Assembly: GCF_003412455.1 (NCBI RefSeq) | Contig: NZ_QTJU01000003.1 | Location: 372,001 to 436,000 of the forward strand | Direction of reading: 5' to 3' | From: Deminuibacter soli | Lineage (GTDB): Bacteria; Bacteroidota; Bacteroidia; Chitinophagales; Chitinophagaceae | Length of the DNA stretch: 64,000 nt | Shown here: one piece after another, positions 10,101-17,298 of the stretch | Position numbering within the stretch: the first letter of the stretch is position 1 | Layout of the letters: every line of letters begins with the position of its first letter | Position numbers and translations under genes: made by a program | Notes under the pieces: model-generated | Seen by the model: the letters and a program-made list of their open reading frames with translations, nothing else | The model's database searches: none | Told to the model about the DNA's origin: nothing

Positions 10101-11752
10101 TTGAAGTGCAGATAGACAACGACAACGATGGCGGCACCCGTGATGCACAGATTGCCTCCTTTGCAACAGGCACGACTGCCTTCCAGGACCCGCGCGTATT
10201 CGGCACCGTTTACCTCACCAGCTGTACCGGCACCAACCAGCCACCCACAGCCAATGCAGGCCCTGATCAGGCACTGACAGCAGGCACAACCACCGCTACC
10301 TTAACCGGCACAGGCAGCGATCCTGAAGGCAAACCCGTTACCTACCAGTGGACACAGGTTAGCGGCCCCACAGCCACTATTACCAGCGCCACCAGCGCAA
10401 CAGCAACCGTGAGCGGTTTAAGCAATAACAACACCTATGTATTTCAACTGGCAGTAACAGATGATGCCAGCACCACCACCGACCAGGTGCAGATCACTGT
10501 TGCCTCATCCAATGTTGCGGTAACAGGTGTTACAGTATCACCTGCTACGGCAAGTATGGCAATTGGCGGTACACAGCAGTTAACACCAACTGTTGCACCA
10601 TCTAATGCAACCAATAAAAATGTAAGCTACAGTTCATCAAACACCGGCATTGCTACTGTTAACAGCACAGGCTTGGTAACCGGTGTTGCAGCAGGTACAG
10701 CTACCATCACCGTAACTACAGCAGACGGCGCCAAAACAGCAACAGCAGCCATTACCGTTACCTCGGGCAATGTGGCTGTTACAGGTGTTACCTTAGCACC
10801 AGCCACTGCAAGCCTCACCGTTGGCGGCACGCAACAGCTCACTGCAACCGTTGCACCATCCAATGCAACAAACAAAAACGTAAGCTACAGTTCATCCGCT
10901 ACTGCCGTTGCTACCGTTAACAGCACAGGATTGGTTACTGCCATTGCAGCAGGTACAGCCACCATTACCGTGACTACGGCAGACGGTGCCAAAACAGCTG
11001 CCAGCACCATCACGGTAACCAACCCCACAGGCGTTACCTATTACCGCATCAAAAACCGCTGGCAGAACACGTACCTGAAAGACGGCGGCACACAGGTACC
11101 GTATGCAGCCACACCGGGTGCAACAGACCAGTTGTTCCAATGGTCACTGGAAGATGTAGGCGGTGGTTATTATGAAATTAAAAACCGCAGCACAGGTGAG
11201 TACCTGCATATTGAACACCTGCTGGGCTATGTAGAATGCACTGCACGCACCGTAGGCTGGATGAGCTCACGCTGGGCAACAGAAAGCACCGGTGATGGCT
11301 ATGTACGCTTCAGGAATGCATGGCAGTCCAGCTGCTACATTCACAACCAGGACCTAACCGGTTATGCAGAATACGGCACCATTTACAGCGCATGGGCCAG
11401 TGCTCAGTGGCAGCTGGAAACAGTTGCAGCCGGCAGCAGGGTTGGCGGTATTGTAGCGCAGAATGGTAAAGCCAATGCAATCAGCATAGCAGCACCAACC
11501 ACCGAAACAGCAGACATACCTGCTGATCTGCAGCTGTATCCTAACCCTGCACAAAGCACAGTTACGTTACAGGCCAAAGGCAATCTTGCCGGCGGTACAG
11601 TTACCATTTACAACAATGCAGGCACTCCCGTAAGCATGCAGGTGATCAGCACACCTACACTTACCGTAAGTCAGCTCCCTGCAGGTGTATACACACTGAT
11701 TTATCTGAAGAAAGGTACACGTATCGTAAAACGCTTCGTGAAACTGAACTAA
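7196..11752 (+). CDS. secreted modular GH87-type alpha-1,3-glucanase with T9SS sorting domain
   Basis: This predicted secreted endo-acting glucanase should attack alpha-1,3-glucan. I chose the ATG at 7196 (1518 aa) because it starts a good signal peptide (MKRPLSTTWRRM, then a Leu-rich core ending GRSQS); the Met at 7157 is 13 codons earlier and gives no such signal. Approximate layout: CBM6/35-like beta-sandwich 37-205; right-handed beta-helix 215-610 (VTDYGANGNDNTDDL, WIPQGRF); Big2 615-700; Calx-beta 700-807; CBM9-like 818-1008 (WWEDDAVEIFIDGDN); PKD-like 1015-1105; two Big2 1106-1275; ricin-like trefoil 1280-1411; T9SS type A sorting domain 1443-1518 (LYPNPA...AGVYTL...KRFVKLN). Asp385 (ADGVNF), Asp408 and Asp409 (GDDGLAVW) are spaced 23 and 1, like the catalytic triad I recall for GH87. 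The neighbouring GH97 supports this. Another beta-helix hydrolase or lyase is possible but less likely. Confidence 0.85.
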   Translation: MKRPLSTTWRRMQHLCATLLLLGLLPLTGRSQSDGLPRGANQLPYQRYESENATRGGAATLQSSPQFVQGDIASEASNQQYVSLPTNGSYVEWTVQQASRGFNLRFTMPDANAGAGQSGSLGLYVNGTKIRNINLSSYWAFQYFNTANSDPKQDPAGTDKTFMRFDEVHFRIDTTLNPNDKLRIQKDNGDAITYGVDFVELEPVPAALTQPVNYLSVTDYGANGNDNTDDLAAFNSAIAAAASQGKNVWIPQGRFILSNKLLLNVNNVKIMGAGIWYTYIYFSTNVQFSGGILARASNVEISNISMNTANNAREVYGGEPNPLGQIYKVYKGFMGTYGNNSYIHDVWVEHFECGFWIGGYDPPYPVDATHNLLISHCRIRNNYADGVNFSQGTNNSTVEQSSIRNSGDDGLAVWPATDAGNTVNAINNTFRNNTIENVWRAGGIAIFGGTGHNVHHNIVKDGVAGSAIRFTNDFSGFTFQYPGDVINVAENSFINCGTSYDLWNQKRGAVEFYANTGIFNLQFDNNDITNAQRDGVQVYGNNIHHLILNNTTINGTGKDTVTRNVQQDVYGGFGIYAQANSDSMVFNNLTVTNAESGTSLNRNTSFHLIIRNANIPVTGIALTPNADTTIGQSQSFVQKFTLTPVDATSKSITWSSSNTAAVTVDSSGRITAVGLGTANITATTQNGLSSTRKITVTPAVTITSTDSDAGEGGNTASFKISTTGISQNVTVAYTLSGTATAADYTASPALTGTVVLTPTALSQTITITPVDDNVFEGPETLRIAIKSGSGYQLGSDTVVTINIADNDNPPCVSPVVARVSGTAPVIDQTIDAAWNVAPSRTISNVTIGSGANLSGKWRALYDNTNLYVLAEVNDITKMNDSGGNWWEDDAVEIFIDGDNSKTATYDGANDFQLGFRWNDNTVHVGGNSVTRTTGINFSMYATGTGYNLEAVIPWSTIGVTPSIGKPIGFEVQIDNDNDGGTRDAQIASFATGTTAFQDPRVFGTVYLTSCTGTNQPPTANAGPDQALTAGTTTATLTGTGSDPEGKPVTYQWTQVSGPTATITSATSATATVSGLSNNNTYVFQLAVTDDASTTTDQVQITVASSNVAVTGVTVSPATASMAIGGTQQLTPTVAPSNATNKNVSYSSSNTGIATVNSTGLVTGVAAGTATITVTTADGAKTATAAITVTSGNVAVTGVTLAPATASLTVGGTQQLTATVAPSNATNKNVSYSSSATAVATVNSTGLVTAIAAGTATITVTTADGAKTAASTITVTNPTGVTYYRIKNRWQNTYLKDGGTQVPYAATPGATDQLFQWSLEDVGGGYYEIKNRSTGEYLHIEHLLGYVECTARTVGWMSSRWATESTGDGYVRFRNAWQSSCYIHNQDLTGYAEYGTIYSAWASAQWQLETVAAGSRVGGIVAQNGKANAISIAAPTTETADIPADLQLYPNPAQSTVTLQAKGNLAGGTVTIYNNAGTPVSMQVISTPTLTVSQLPAGVYTLIYLKKGTRIVKRFVKLN

Positions 11753-11772
11753 CCGCTTCCGGTTATTCCTCC

Positions 11773-11803
11773 AAAGCCTCCTGCCAAAACCGGGAGGCTT
11801 TTT
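11773..11803 (+). terminator. Rho-independent terminator of the alpha-glucan locus
   Basis: AAAGCCTCC at 11773-11781 pairs perfectly with GGAGGCTTT at 11793-11801 across an 11-nt loop, and the T-rich end runs to 11803. It lies 21 bases after the GH87-type gene and closes the locus. Confidence 0.85.
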
Positions 11804-12555
11804 CATACAAACAAACAGCTGCAAGCGTCAAGCTACAAGCTGCAAGCTCGTATCGTATAAATCGCCTCCGCGATAAGTATACCAGTTATTATACCCGCTA
11901 AAAATAGTTTCCCAATGGCGTTGCCGGTGTCCCCACCGCAACGAACCTTCGCTCCGTTCTAATACTGATGCCGTTGCCGGTGTCCTCACCGCAACGAATC
12001 TCCGCTCCGTTCTAATCACACAACGTCCCGCTCAAATAGTCTCGACGTGTCGATTCTCAATGTATTTCCACTCGCTACGTTCATTCACTATTGCCTATTC
12101 ACTATTCACCAGTGATCCCGCAACAAATATTCGCTCCGATCTAATACTGATGCCGTTGCCGGTGTCCTCACTGCAACAAATATTCGCCCCGATCTAATAC
12201 CCGCTAAAATCACTCACCACTCACTACTCACCACTCACCAACCTCCCCTCACGACTGACAATTCACGATTTTTTCCCTCCCAGGCAACCAACCTACCAAC
12301 CGCCCGTATTCTTATAGTAAAACCGGTCATTACCATTGCACCAGGCTCTCCAAAAGGCTTGCATTGCACGTACCTGTTACGCCCTATGGCCAGGGGACAC
12401 AACATTACGTACACACAAGCAGTCAAAAGTCGCTGCAATCACCGATCGCTAAGATAGTGTCGATGTCTCGACGCTCGATAAAGTCTTCGAAGATCACTGA
12501 CGACTGACGAAAAACGATTCACGAAAAACATTAAACCATCTAAAAATTCCCTGCA
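11804..12555. repeat. gene-free region with clustered copies of a dispersed palindromic repeat
   Basis: No credible gene lies in these 750 bases. They hold three copies of a GC-rich imperfect palindrome (GTTGCCGGTG, 3-4 nt, then CACCG-CAAC or a variant) at 11920-11942, 11973-11995 and 12155-12177. The first two are 53 bases apart and are linked by a shared flank containing CGCTCCGTTCTAATAC. A partial unit lies at about 12118. A further 20-base element at 12049-12068 (GTCGATTCTCAATGTATTTC) recurs with one change at 54911-54930, beside another copy of the palindrome. Low-complexity CACTCACCA runs lie around 12215-12240. Short open frames here have repeat-like composition and were not called. 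Confidence 0.7.
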
Positions 12556-13422
12556 ATGAAACTGAATATGCGAAATAGCATAGCTGCTATTGCTATGCCC
12601 GCTTTGCTGCTGACATACCATGCCTGTAAAAAAGACGACAACAACAGCAATCCCTATACGCCGCCATCGCAGAACACAACATCCGTACAACTCGCCAGCA
12701 CTGCGAAATTTGGCAGCATACTGACAGACAGCGCAGGCCGCACACTGTATTTTTTCGCCATCGATGCCAATGGCAATTCAGGCTGCACCGGCGGATGTGT
12801 GGCAGCATGGCCCGTGTTTTACAAAGCACAGCCTACACTGGCTGCCGGACTTAATGCAGCCGATTTCAGCACCATTACCCGTACCGACGGAACACCGCAA
12901 ACCACCTACAAAGGATGGCCCCTGTACTACTATGCAAGCGACCCGAAAGCAGGTGATATTAATGGCGATGGTGTGGGCGGCACCTGGTTTGTAGCCAAAC
13001 CCGATTACAGCATTATGCTGGCCAGCCAGCAACTCACAGGGCTCGACGGCATTCAGTATACCAGTGAGCATGTACCCGGGCAGGAAGTAACCCAATACTT
13101 CACCGACGCCTATGGACGCACGCTGTATACATTCAGCCCCGACAAGTTCAAGAAAAACAATTTCACCAAAGCAGATTTCAGTAACGATCCTGTTTGGCCC
13201 ATGGATACACTCAGCAGCATTAAAAATGTGCCGTCATTGCTTGACAAAACACAGTTTGACACGCTGCTGGTATTCGGCAGGGTACAGCTCACGTACAAAG
13301 GGTGGCCATTGTATTATTTTGGAAAAGACAGTGCAACACGCGGAAACACCAGGGGGGTGAGTTTTCCGCAGCCAGGCGTATGGCCTATTGCCAGGAAGGA
13401 TATAACCATAGCCCCGATGTAA
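12556..13422 (+). CDS. secreted-repeat lipoprotein (COG4315 / Lipoprotein_15 family)
   Basis: This is an exported protein of 288 aa with a probable lipoprotein signal: a hydrophobic stretch ends in LTYHAC, with Cys24 followed by KKDDN. An alternative Met four codons in (12568) is also possible. The family is known for its repeats, and its biochemical role is unclear. Two tandem copies are visible. The first has GRTLYFFAIDANGNSGCTGGCVAAWP and then TTYKGWPLYYYASD, with GGTWFVA. The second has GRTLYTFSPD...FSNDPVWP and then LTYKGWPLYYFGKD, with PGVWPIA. The second copy has lost the paired cysteines of the C-x3-C motif. The gene stands alone between a repeat-rich gap and its own terminator. The family call is good; the function is unknown. 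Confidence 0.85.
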   Translation: MKLNMRNSIAAIAMPALLLTYHACKKDDNNSNPYTPPSQNTTSVQLASTAKFGSILTDSAGRTLYFFAIDANGNSGCTGGCVAAWPVFYKAQPTLAAGLNAADFSTITRTDGTPQTTYKGWPLYYYASDPKAGDINGDGVGGTWFVAKPDYSIMLASQQLTGLDGIQYTSEHVPGQEVTQYFTDAYGRTLYTFSPDKFKKNNFTKADFSNDPVWPMDTLSSIKNVPSLLDKTQFDTLLVFGRVQLTYKGWPLYYFGKDSATRGNTRGVSFPQPGVWPIARKDITIAPM

Positions 13423-13433
13423 TCTGTACAAAA

Positions 13434-13461
13434 AAAGCCCCGCACATTTTTGCGGGGCTTT
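13434..13461 (+). terminator. Rho-independent terminator after the lipoprotein gene
   Basis: A perfect 11-bp stem (AAAGCCCCGCA at 13434-13444 with TGCGGGGCTTT at 13451-13461) encloses a 6-nt loop, preceded by an A run and ending in Ts. It starts 12 bases after the stop codon of the lipoprotein. Confidence 0.9.
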
Positions 13462-13554
13462 AATGCCTTCACCCTGAACATACCTCAATCGAAGCTCCAT
13501 TATTATACAAATCATTTGGATAGTCACCCGTTACAATAGCTTAATCATCCTTCG

Positions 13555-13604
13555 CTTTGTGCCCTTTGCGGGCTTTCTCTTTGCGGTTCTTTGTGGTAAA
13601 AAAA
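13555..13604 (+). repeat. dispersed CTTTGTGCCCTTTG repeat, copy 2
   Basis: This 50-base copy of the element at 7016-7062 starts with the same 14 bases and ends TTTGTGGTAAAA. It sits in the 425-base gap between the lipoprotein terminator and the DUF983 gene. Frames through this element (Lys- and Arg-rich on the minus strand) are artefacts of the repeat. Apart from it and the terminator at 13824-13858, the gap holds nothing I can name. Confidence 0.6.
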
Positions 13605-13823
13605 GTGAAACCATAACTAGCAAATGCGTGCATGAATGCGTGGTAAAGAATCGATTGTTTGTGGTGTTTTTCAGGGGTACTTGTTCTATTTGTTGTCCAC
13701 GAAAACCACCTACCGGGAAAGTTCAAATGTGTAGAAGTTCCAACGTTCAATAAATATACAAACAGCACCAGCCACCAAAAAATTGAACTATTGAACTTTG
13801 AAAGTGTAGCCCTGCCAACAAAA

Positions 13824-13858
13824 ACGCCCGGTTGCGCTACAACAGCACAACCGGGCGT
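13824..13858 (-). terminator. Rho-independent terminator of the DUF983 gene
   Basis: Read on the minus strand, an 11-bp stem (ACGCCCGGTTG at 13824-13834 with CAACCGGGCGT at 13848-13858, 13-nt loop) is followed by a run of Ts (the A run at 13819-13824 on the plus strand). It starts 30 bases after the DUF983 stop codon. Confidence 0.8.
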
Positions 13859-13887
13859 AATTCATTTCAGCAGCGTTTGCGGGGATA

Positions 13888-14355
13888 TTACCACGCATCT
13901 TTCAGCGTATCATTCACGCGTTCGGGCGCTTCGGGCGGTTTGCTGTTCCATTGCGGGTCGTAATACACGAAAAACGCGAGCCATACACTGCGTGCAATGC
14001 GCATAAAAATGGGCTGCATGGCAATAAGCAAAACTGCGTTCACCGCCAGCCAGTAAAAAATACGGTTATCATTCAGCGAAAAACCCAGTAACACCCACCA
14101 CGCAACAAAAGTAGCTGCGCTGAATGCCACGGTAAATGCATAGCTGACATAACTGGTGCCGTAATAAAAACCTACTTCAATATCAAATTGCTGGCCACAC
14201 ACCTGGCAATGCTCATACATGCTCATGGTGTGCTTTAAATGATAGGGATTACTGTCTTTAAACATATGTCCTCTCCTGCACCTGGGGCATTTGCATTGCA
14301 GTGCACTTAGTACCAGGCTGGGCTTGTGATTATCTGCTTCCTGTTGCGGTATCAT
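13888..14355 (-). CDS. DUF983 family membrane protein with zinc ribbon
   Basis: This 155-aa protein has an N-terminal zinc-ribbon-like region (CKCPRC, RGHMF, then CQVCGQQFDIEVGFYYG) and two hydrophobic helices (VSYAFTVAFSAATFVAWWVL and IFYWLAVNAVLLIAMQPIFM). This is the standard layout of DUF983 proteins, whose function is not established. The ATG at 14355 overlaps the 3' end of the upstream AraC gene by 26 bases, so the two are probably translated from one transcript that ends at the terminator at 13824-13858. Confidence 0.88.
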   Translation of the reverse strand: MIPQQEADNHKPSLVLSALQCKCPRCRRGHMFKDSNPYHLKHTMSMYEHCQVCGQQFDIEVGFYYGTSYVSYAFTVAFSAATFVAWWVLLGFSLNDNRIFYWLAVNAVLLIAMQPIFMRIARSVWLAFFVYYDPQWNSKPPEAPERVNDTLKDAW

Positions 14356-15244
14356 AGAAAGATGGTTTTAATAATTGTTTCCTGAATTGCTCGGGCGTGG
14401 TGCCTGTATATTTCTTAAAAAACTTCACAAAATAAGAATCATCTGTAAAATGCAGCGCTGCCGCTATACTGGCGATAGAGATATCCCGGTTAACCAGTAA
14501 CCGCTTGGCTTCGAGCAGCACCCGGTTGCGGATAATTTCACCGGCGGCCATTCCCGTTAAATCCTTGCACAGGGCATTCAGGTGATTGGGCGTTATATAC
14601 AGCATTGCCGCATATTGCTTGGGTAAACGCAGCTGGCGGTAATGCTGTTCAATCAGCTCCTGAAAATTCAACAGAATAGTCGAATTGTACTGCCCGTTAT
14701 CTGCCGGGGTTGCGGCCGGCAGCTGGCGGTGTACCAGTATGAATAACTGCAGCAGCAGGGCAGCCGTCATTTCCGTTTGCATGGGCGAATCCTGTTCCTG
14801 TTCTGCTACAAGCTGTTCAAACAGGGCAGTTACTTCCTCCTGCCGTTTTTTACTTACCTGTATTACCTGTGATGCCAGGTGATTGCCGAAAAAAGCAAAC
14901 TGTGATAGCAGCCTTACCGGGAAACCGGCGCGCTCAAAAAAACGGTCGTAAAAATTGATCACATATCCATCTACCATCCCGTTAAAATGCCAGTTGTGTA
15001 CCTGGCCCGGGCGCATAAAATACAATGTTCCCTTTTTTACAGGAAAATGTTCAAAATCTATCACCTGCTCCCCCTCGCCCTGCGTAAAATACACCAGGTG
15101 GTAAAAAGTGTGTTTGTGCAGCGTTTCAAGATGCGGATTGCGCTGCAGGTAAGGTGCAAACCTGCTGGCTACCAGCCACTGCGCTGCATGCCTGCTGCCC
15201 GGTAACTGTACTGCGCCATACGTTGGATACTGTTGTCTTGCCAT
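14330..15244 (-). CDS. AraC-family transcriptional regulator (cupin + HTH)
   Basis: This is a DNA-binding regulator with an N-terminal cupin-like sensor domain (TLYFMRPGQVHNWHF near residue 95) and a C-terminal double helix-turn-helix (residues about 195-295: LPKQYAAMLYITPNHLNALCKDLTG and ISIASIAAALHFTDDSYFVKFFKKYTGTTPEQFRK). I chose the ATG at 15244 (304 aa). The frame stays open to 15430, but the extension does not match the family. A possible Bacteroidota -7 box just upstream (TACCTTTG, 15263-15270, minus strand) would also fit this start. The gene overlaps the DUF983 gene and diverges from the tail-collar operon, so it may control either; which one is not shown. Confidence 0.9.
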   Translation of the reverse strand: MARQQYPTYGAVQLPGSRHAAQWLVASRFAPYLQRNPHLETLHKHTFYHLVYFTQGEGEQVIDFEHFPVKKGTLYFMRPGQVHNWHFNGMVDGYVINFYDRFFERAGFPVRLLSQFAFFGNHLASQVIQVSKKRQEEVTALFEQLVAEQEQDSPMQTEMTAALLLQLFILVHRQLPAATPADNGQYNSTILLNFQELIEQHYRQLRLPKQYAAMLYITPNHLNALCKDLTGMAAGEIIRNRVLLEAKRLLVNRDISIASIAAALHFTDDSYFVKFFKKYTGTTPEQFRKQLLKPSFYDTATGSR

Positions 15245-15262
15245 GCTGTCGCTCAATTGATA

Positions 15263-15270
15263 CAAAGGTA
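15263..15270 (-). promoter_or_regulatory. possible Bacteroidota -7 promoter box for the AraC gene
   Basis: On the minus strand this reads TACCTTTG, matching the TAnnTTTG consensus of the primary sigma factor of Bacteroidota. It lies 18 bases before the chosen ATG, leaving a short leader. No good -33 TTG box is visible at the usual distance, so this is only a candidate. Confidence 0.35.
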
Positions 15271-15467
15271 ATTCTAAAACCACCGCCGCCATGGTGCTTT
15301 CGATCTCTAAAATGGTATTTTTCAAAAAACGCTGAACATAATGAACAAGAAAGAACACTATTGAGTGATTAACTTGTCCGCGCTTTAATACCATCAACGG
15401 TATGGCAGTTTTGCCATCGCAACATAACACTCCCGCGTTTTTTTCACACTAAATCATATAACAAAGT

Positions 15468-16085
15468 ATGGATCAACCATTCCTCGCAGCGATCGTATTT
15501 TTCGCCGGCAACTTCTCGCCACGCGGCTGGGCATTTTGTCTGGGACAAATTATGTCCATCGCCCAAAACACTGCTTTATTTTCCTTGCTCGGCACCACCT
15601 ACGGTGGCAATGGCGTAAGCACTTTCGCGCTGCCCAATTTTGCCGGTCGCGTACCGGTAGGCACAGGCACTTTACCGGGTGGCTCCACTTACACACTGGG
15701 CGAAGTGTCGGGTAGCGAAAACGTAACGCTCAACATCAACCAGATGCCCCAGCACAACCACGCTGCCGTAGTAACACCAGGTGCAGGCAGCCCAACCGCA
15801 ACGGCCACAGCATTCGGCATCAACAACCAGGGCGGCCAGCTTAACCCGGGCGGCAACTTCCTGGGTGCAGATAATGCAGCCGGAGCACAAAGCTATGCCC
15901 TGCCTGGCTCAGGTACACCGGTAGCTATGGCCACCGGAGCAGTAACCGTAACCAATATCACCGTACCTAACCCCAACGTTGGCATTGGTATTGCAGGCGG
16001 CTCACAGCCACACAGCAATATGCAGCCGTTTCTTGCCATGAATTACATTATTGCCCTGGCAGGTATTTTCCCATCCAGGAACTAG
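15468..16085 (+). CDS. phage tail collar domain protein (microcystin-dependent protein type)
   Basis: This 205-aa protein of the tail-collar fold resembles the microcystin-dependent (MdpB-like) proteins found in bacterial genomes outside prophages. Residues 1-60 carry the collar motif (FAGNFSPRGWAFCLGQIMSI, NTALFSLLGTTYGG, FALPNFAGRVPVGTG). The middle is Gly/Ala/Thr-rich. The end (SQPHSNMQPFLAMNYIIALAGIFPSRN) is the usual family signature. There is no signal peptide. No capsid, tail-fibre or terminase genes lie nearby, so this is not a prophage. It begins a compact run with a binding-protein-like gene (36-base gap), the giant Ig-repeat gene and PorP/SprF. Its molecular role is unknown; a fibre-tip or adhesin-like trimer is a guess. 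Confidence 0.9.
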   Translation: MDQPFLAAIVFFAGNFSPRGWAFCLGQIMSIAQNTALFSLLGTTYGGNGVSTFALPNFAGRVPVGTGTLPGGSTYTLGEVSGSENVTLNINQMPQHNHAAVVTPGAGSPTATATAFGINNQGGQLNPGGNFLGADNAAGAQSYALPGSGTPVAMATGAVTVTNITVPNPNVGIGIAGGSQPHSNMQPFLAMNYIIALAGIFPSRN

Positions 16086-16121
16086 TCATTTTATCTAACA
16101 AAATATTCCAAAATCAGCAGC

Positions 16122-17282
16122 ATGAGTGTGCGTATCGGTTTTCTTCTGCCCTATTCTTCTATTTATCCCGACCTGTATAACAATTTTATACAGGGATTTC
16201 AGGCAGCACTGCCACCATCGCTGCTGCAGCAACAGGCATTTCAATTTATACCCTCATTTACCAAACAGGGCGGCGTTAAAGACACGCTTGACGCTGCCCA
16301 GCGTTTGGTATTTTTCGATGGTGTCGATATACTCAGCGGCCTCATCAGTTACACTTCACTCGAAATACTGGCACCGTTGCTCGAAAGCCGGCAGAAAACA
16401 GGCTTTTTCTGTGATATGGGAGAATACCTGCTGCCGCTTAATCATTTATCACCCCGCATTTTCTTCAACAGTTTTCAATACTGGCAGGCCGAGTTTTCGC
16501 TGGGTTACTGGGCGCATCAAACCTATGGCGACAGGGGGATGTGCATTATGTCGATGTATGAAGCCGGCTACCAGATGCACTGCGCTTTCAGGCAGGGTAC
16601 CATGGCCGCAGGTTCTGCCGCGCTGGAATATTCTGTCATGCACAACATGCCCGGCCATGCACAAATGAAAGACAATGTAAAGCAGGCCCTCCAGAAAATA
16701 CGGGAATCGAAGCCCAGTTTCCTGCACACGCTTTTCTGCGGAACGGAATCAACCGATTTCCTGGCCGCCTTTGCGGCATCTGACCTTAACGGGAAAATTC
16801 CTCTTTTACTCTCTGCGCATATGGCTTCTCCTGAAATGTTACGGCAGGTAAAAGACCTCGGCCTCATTGCCTATGCAGCATCTATGTACAACGAAACAAA
16901 CGACAGCAAACTGAACCGGCAGTTTATACAAACCTATACCAGCCAGGCCGGAACCCCGGTAAATCATTTTGCATTAATGGGCTACGAAACAGGCCTGGCT
17001 ATGGCCAAACTGCATCCTTATATACAACGGAAAGACTGGGCAACCGTGAACCGGTTACTGCAAACAGAAACCTTTGAATCGCCCCGCGGCATGCGCAGCT
17101 ATTGCCACAACGCAGCGCTTGCTTCACCGGTGATTGACATAGAAAAAATAAGTATCGGGGACGGCATCATGCGCAAACTGGTGATCAACCAGGGCATTAC
17201 CCCACTCTACAACCATCAACTTTTTAAAGACATCCATACCGAACGGGCAACGGGTTGGCAAAACCCTTACCTCTGCGTTTAA
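16122..17282 (+). CDS. periplasmic-binding-protein type 1-like protein without signal peptide
   Basis: This 386-aa protein resembles substrate-binding proteins of branched-chain amino acid ABC transporters (Peripla_BP_6 fold). It opens with a beta strand (MSVRIGFLLPYSSIYPDLYNNFIQGFQAAL) and has the alternating strand/helix order of a two-lobed binding protein: GVDILSGLISYTSLEILAPLLE, RIFFNSFQYWQAEFSLGYWAHQTYGDRGMCIMSMYEAGY, and PVNHFALMGYETGLAMAK. The strand starts at residue 3, so there is no signal peptide and the protein should be cytosolic. No ABC permease or ATPase lies near. It is 36 bases after the tail-collar gene and 16 bases before the giant surface-protein gene, so it belongs to that operon. 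Ligand and role are unknown. Confidence 0.75.
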   Translation: MSVRIGFLLPYSSIYPDLYNNFIQGFQAALPPSLLQQQAFQFIPSFTKQGGVKDTLDAAQRLVFFDGVDILSGLISYTSLEILAPLLESRQKTGFFCDMGEYLLPLNHLSPRIFFNSFQYWQAEFSLGYWAHQTYGDRGMCIMSMYEAGYQMHCAFRQGTMAAGSAALEYSVMHNMPGHAQMKDNVKQALQKIRESKPSFLHTLFCGTESTDFLAAFAASDLNGKIPLLLSAHMASPEMLRQVKDLGLIAYAASMYNETNDSKLNRQFIQTYTSQAGTPVNHFALMGYETGLAMAKLHPYIQRKDWATVNRLLQTETFESPRGMRSYCHNAALASPVIDIEKISIGDGIMRKLVINQGITPLYNHQLFKDIHTERATGWQNPYLCV

Positions 17283-17298
17283 ACTATATATGCTGCTT

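Noticed and set aside
12196-12260. CACTCACCA microrepeat as a possible replication or att site
   Set aside because: Short, imperfect, also found at about 59600 beside a dispersed repeat copy; no pairing tRNA or integrase.
13541-14006. Open frames of 64-115 aa on both strands (13541-14006)
   Set aside because: They run through the dispersed CTTTG repeat and the terminator; composition is repeat-like and no family features are visible.
15468-16085. Prophage remnant because of a tail-collar domain
   Set aside because: No other phage gene, integrase or att site nearby; the C-terminal signature is that of the bacterial microcystin-dependent group.
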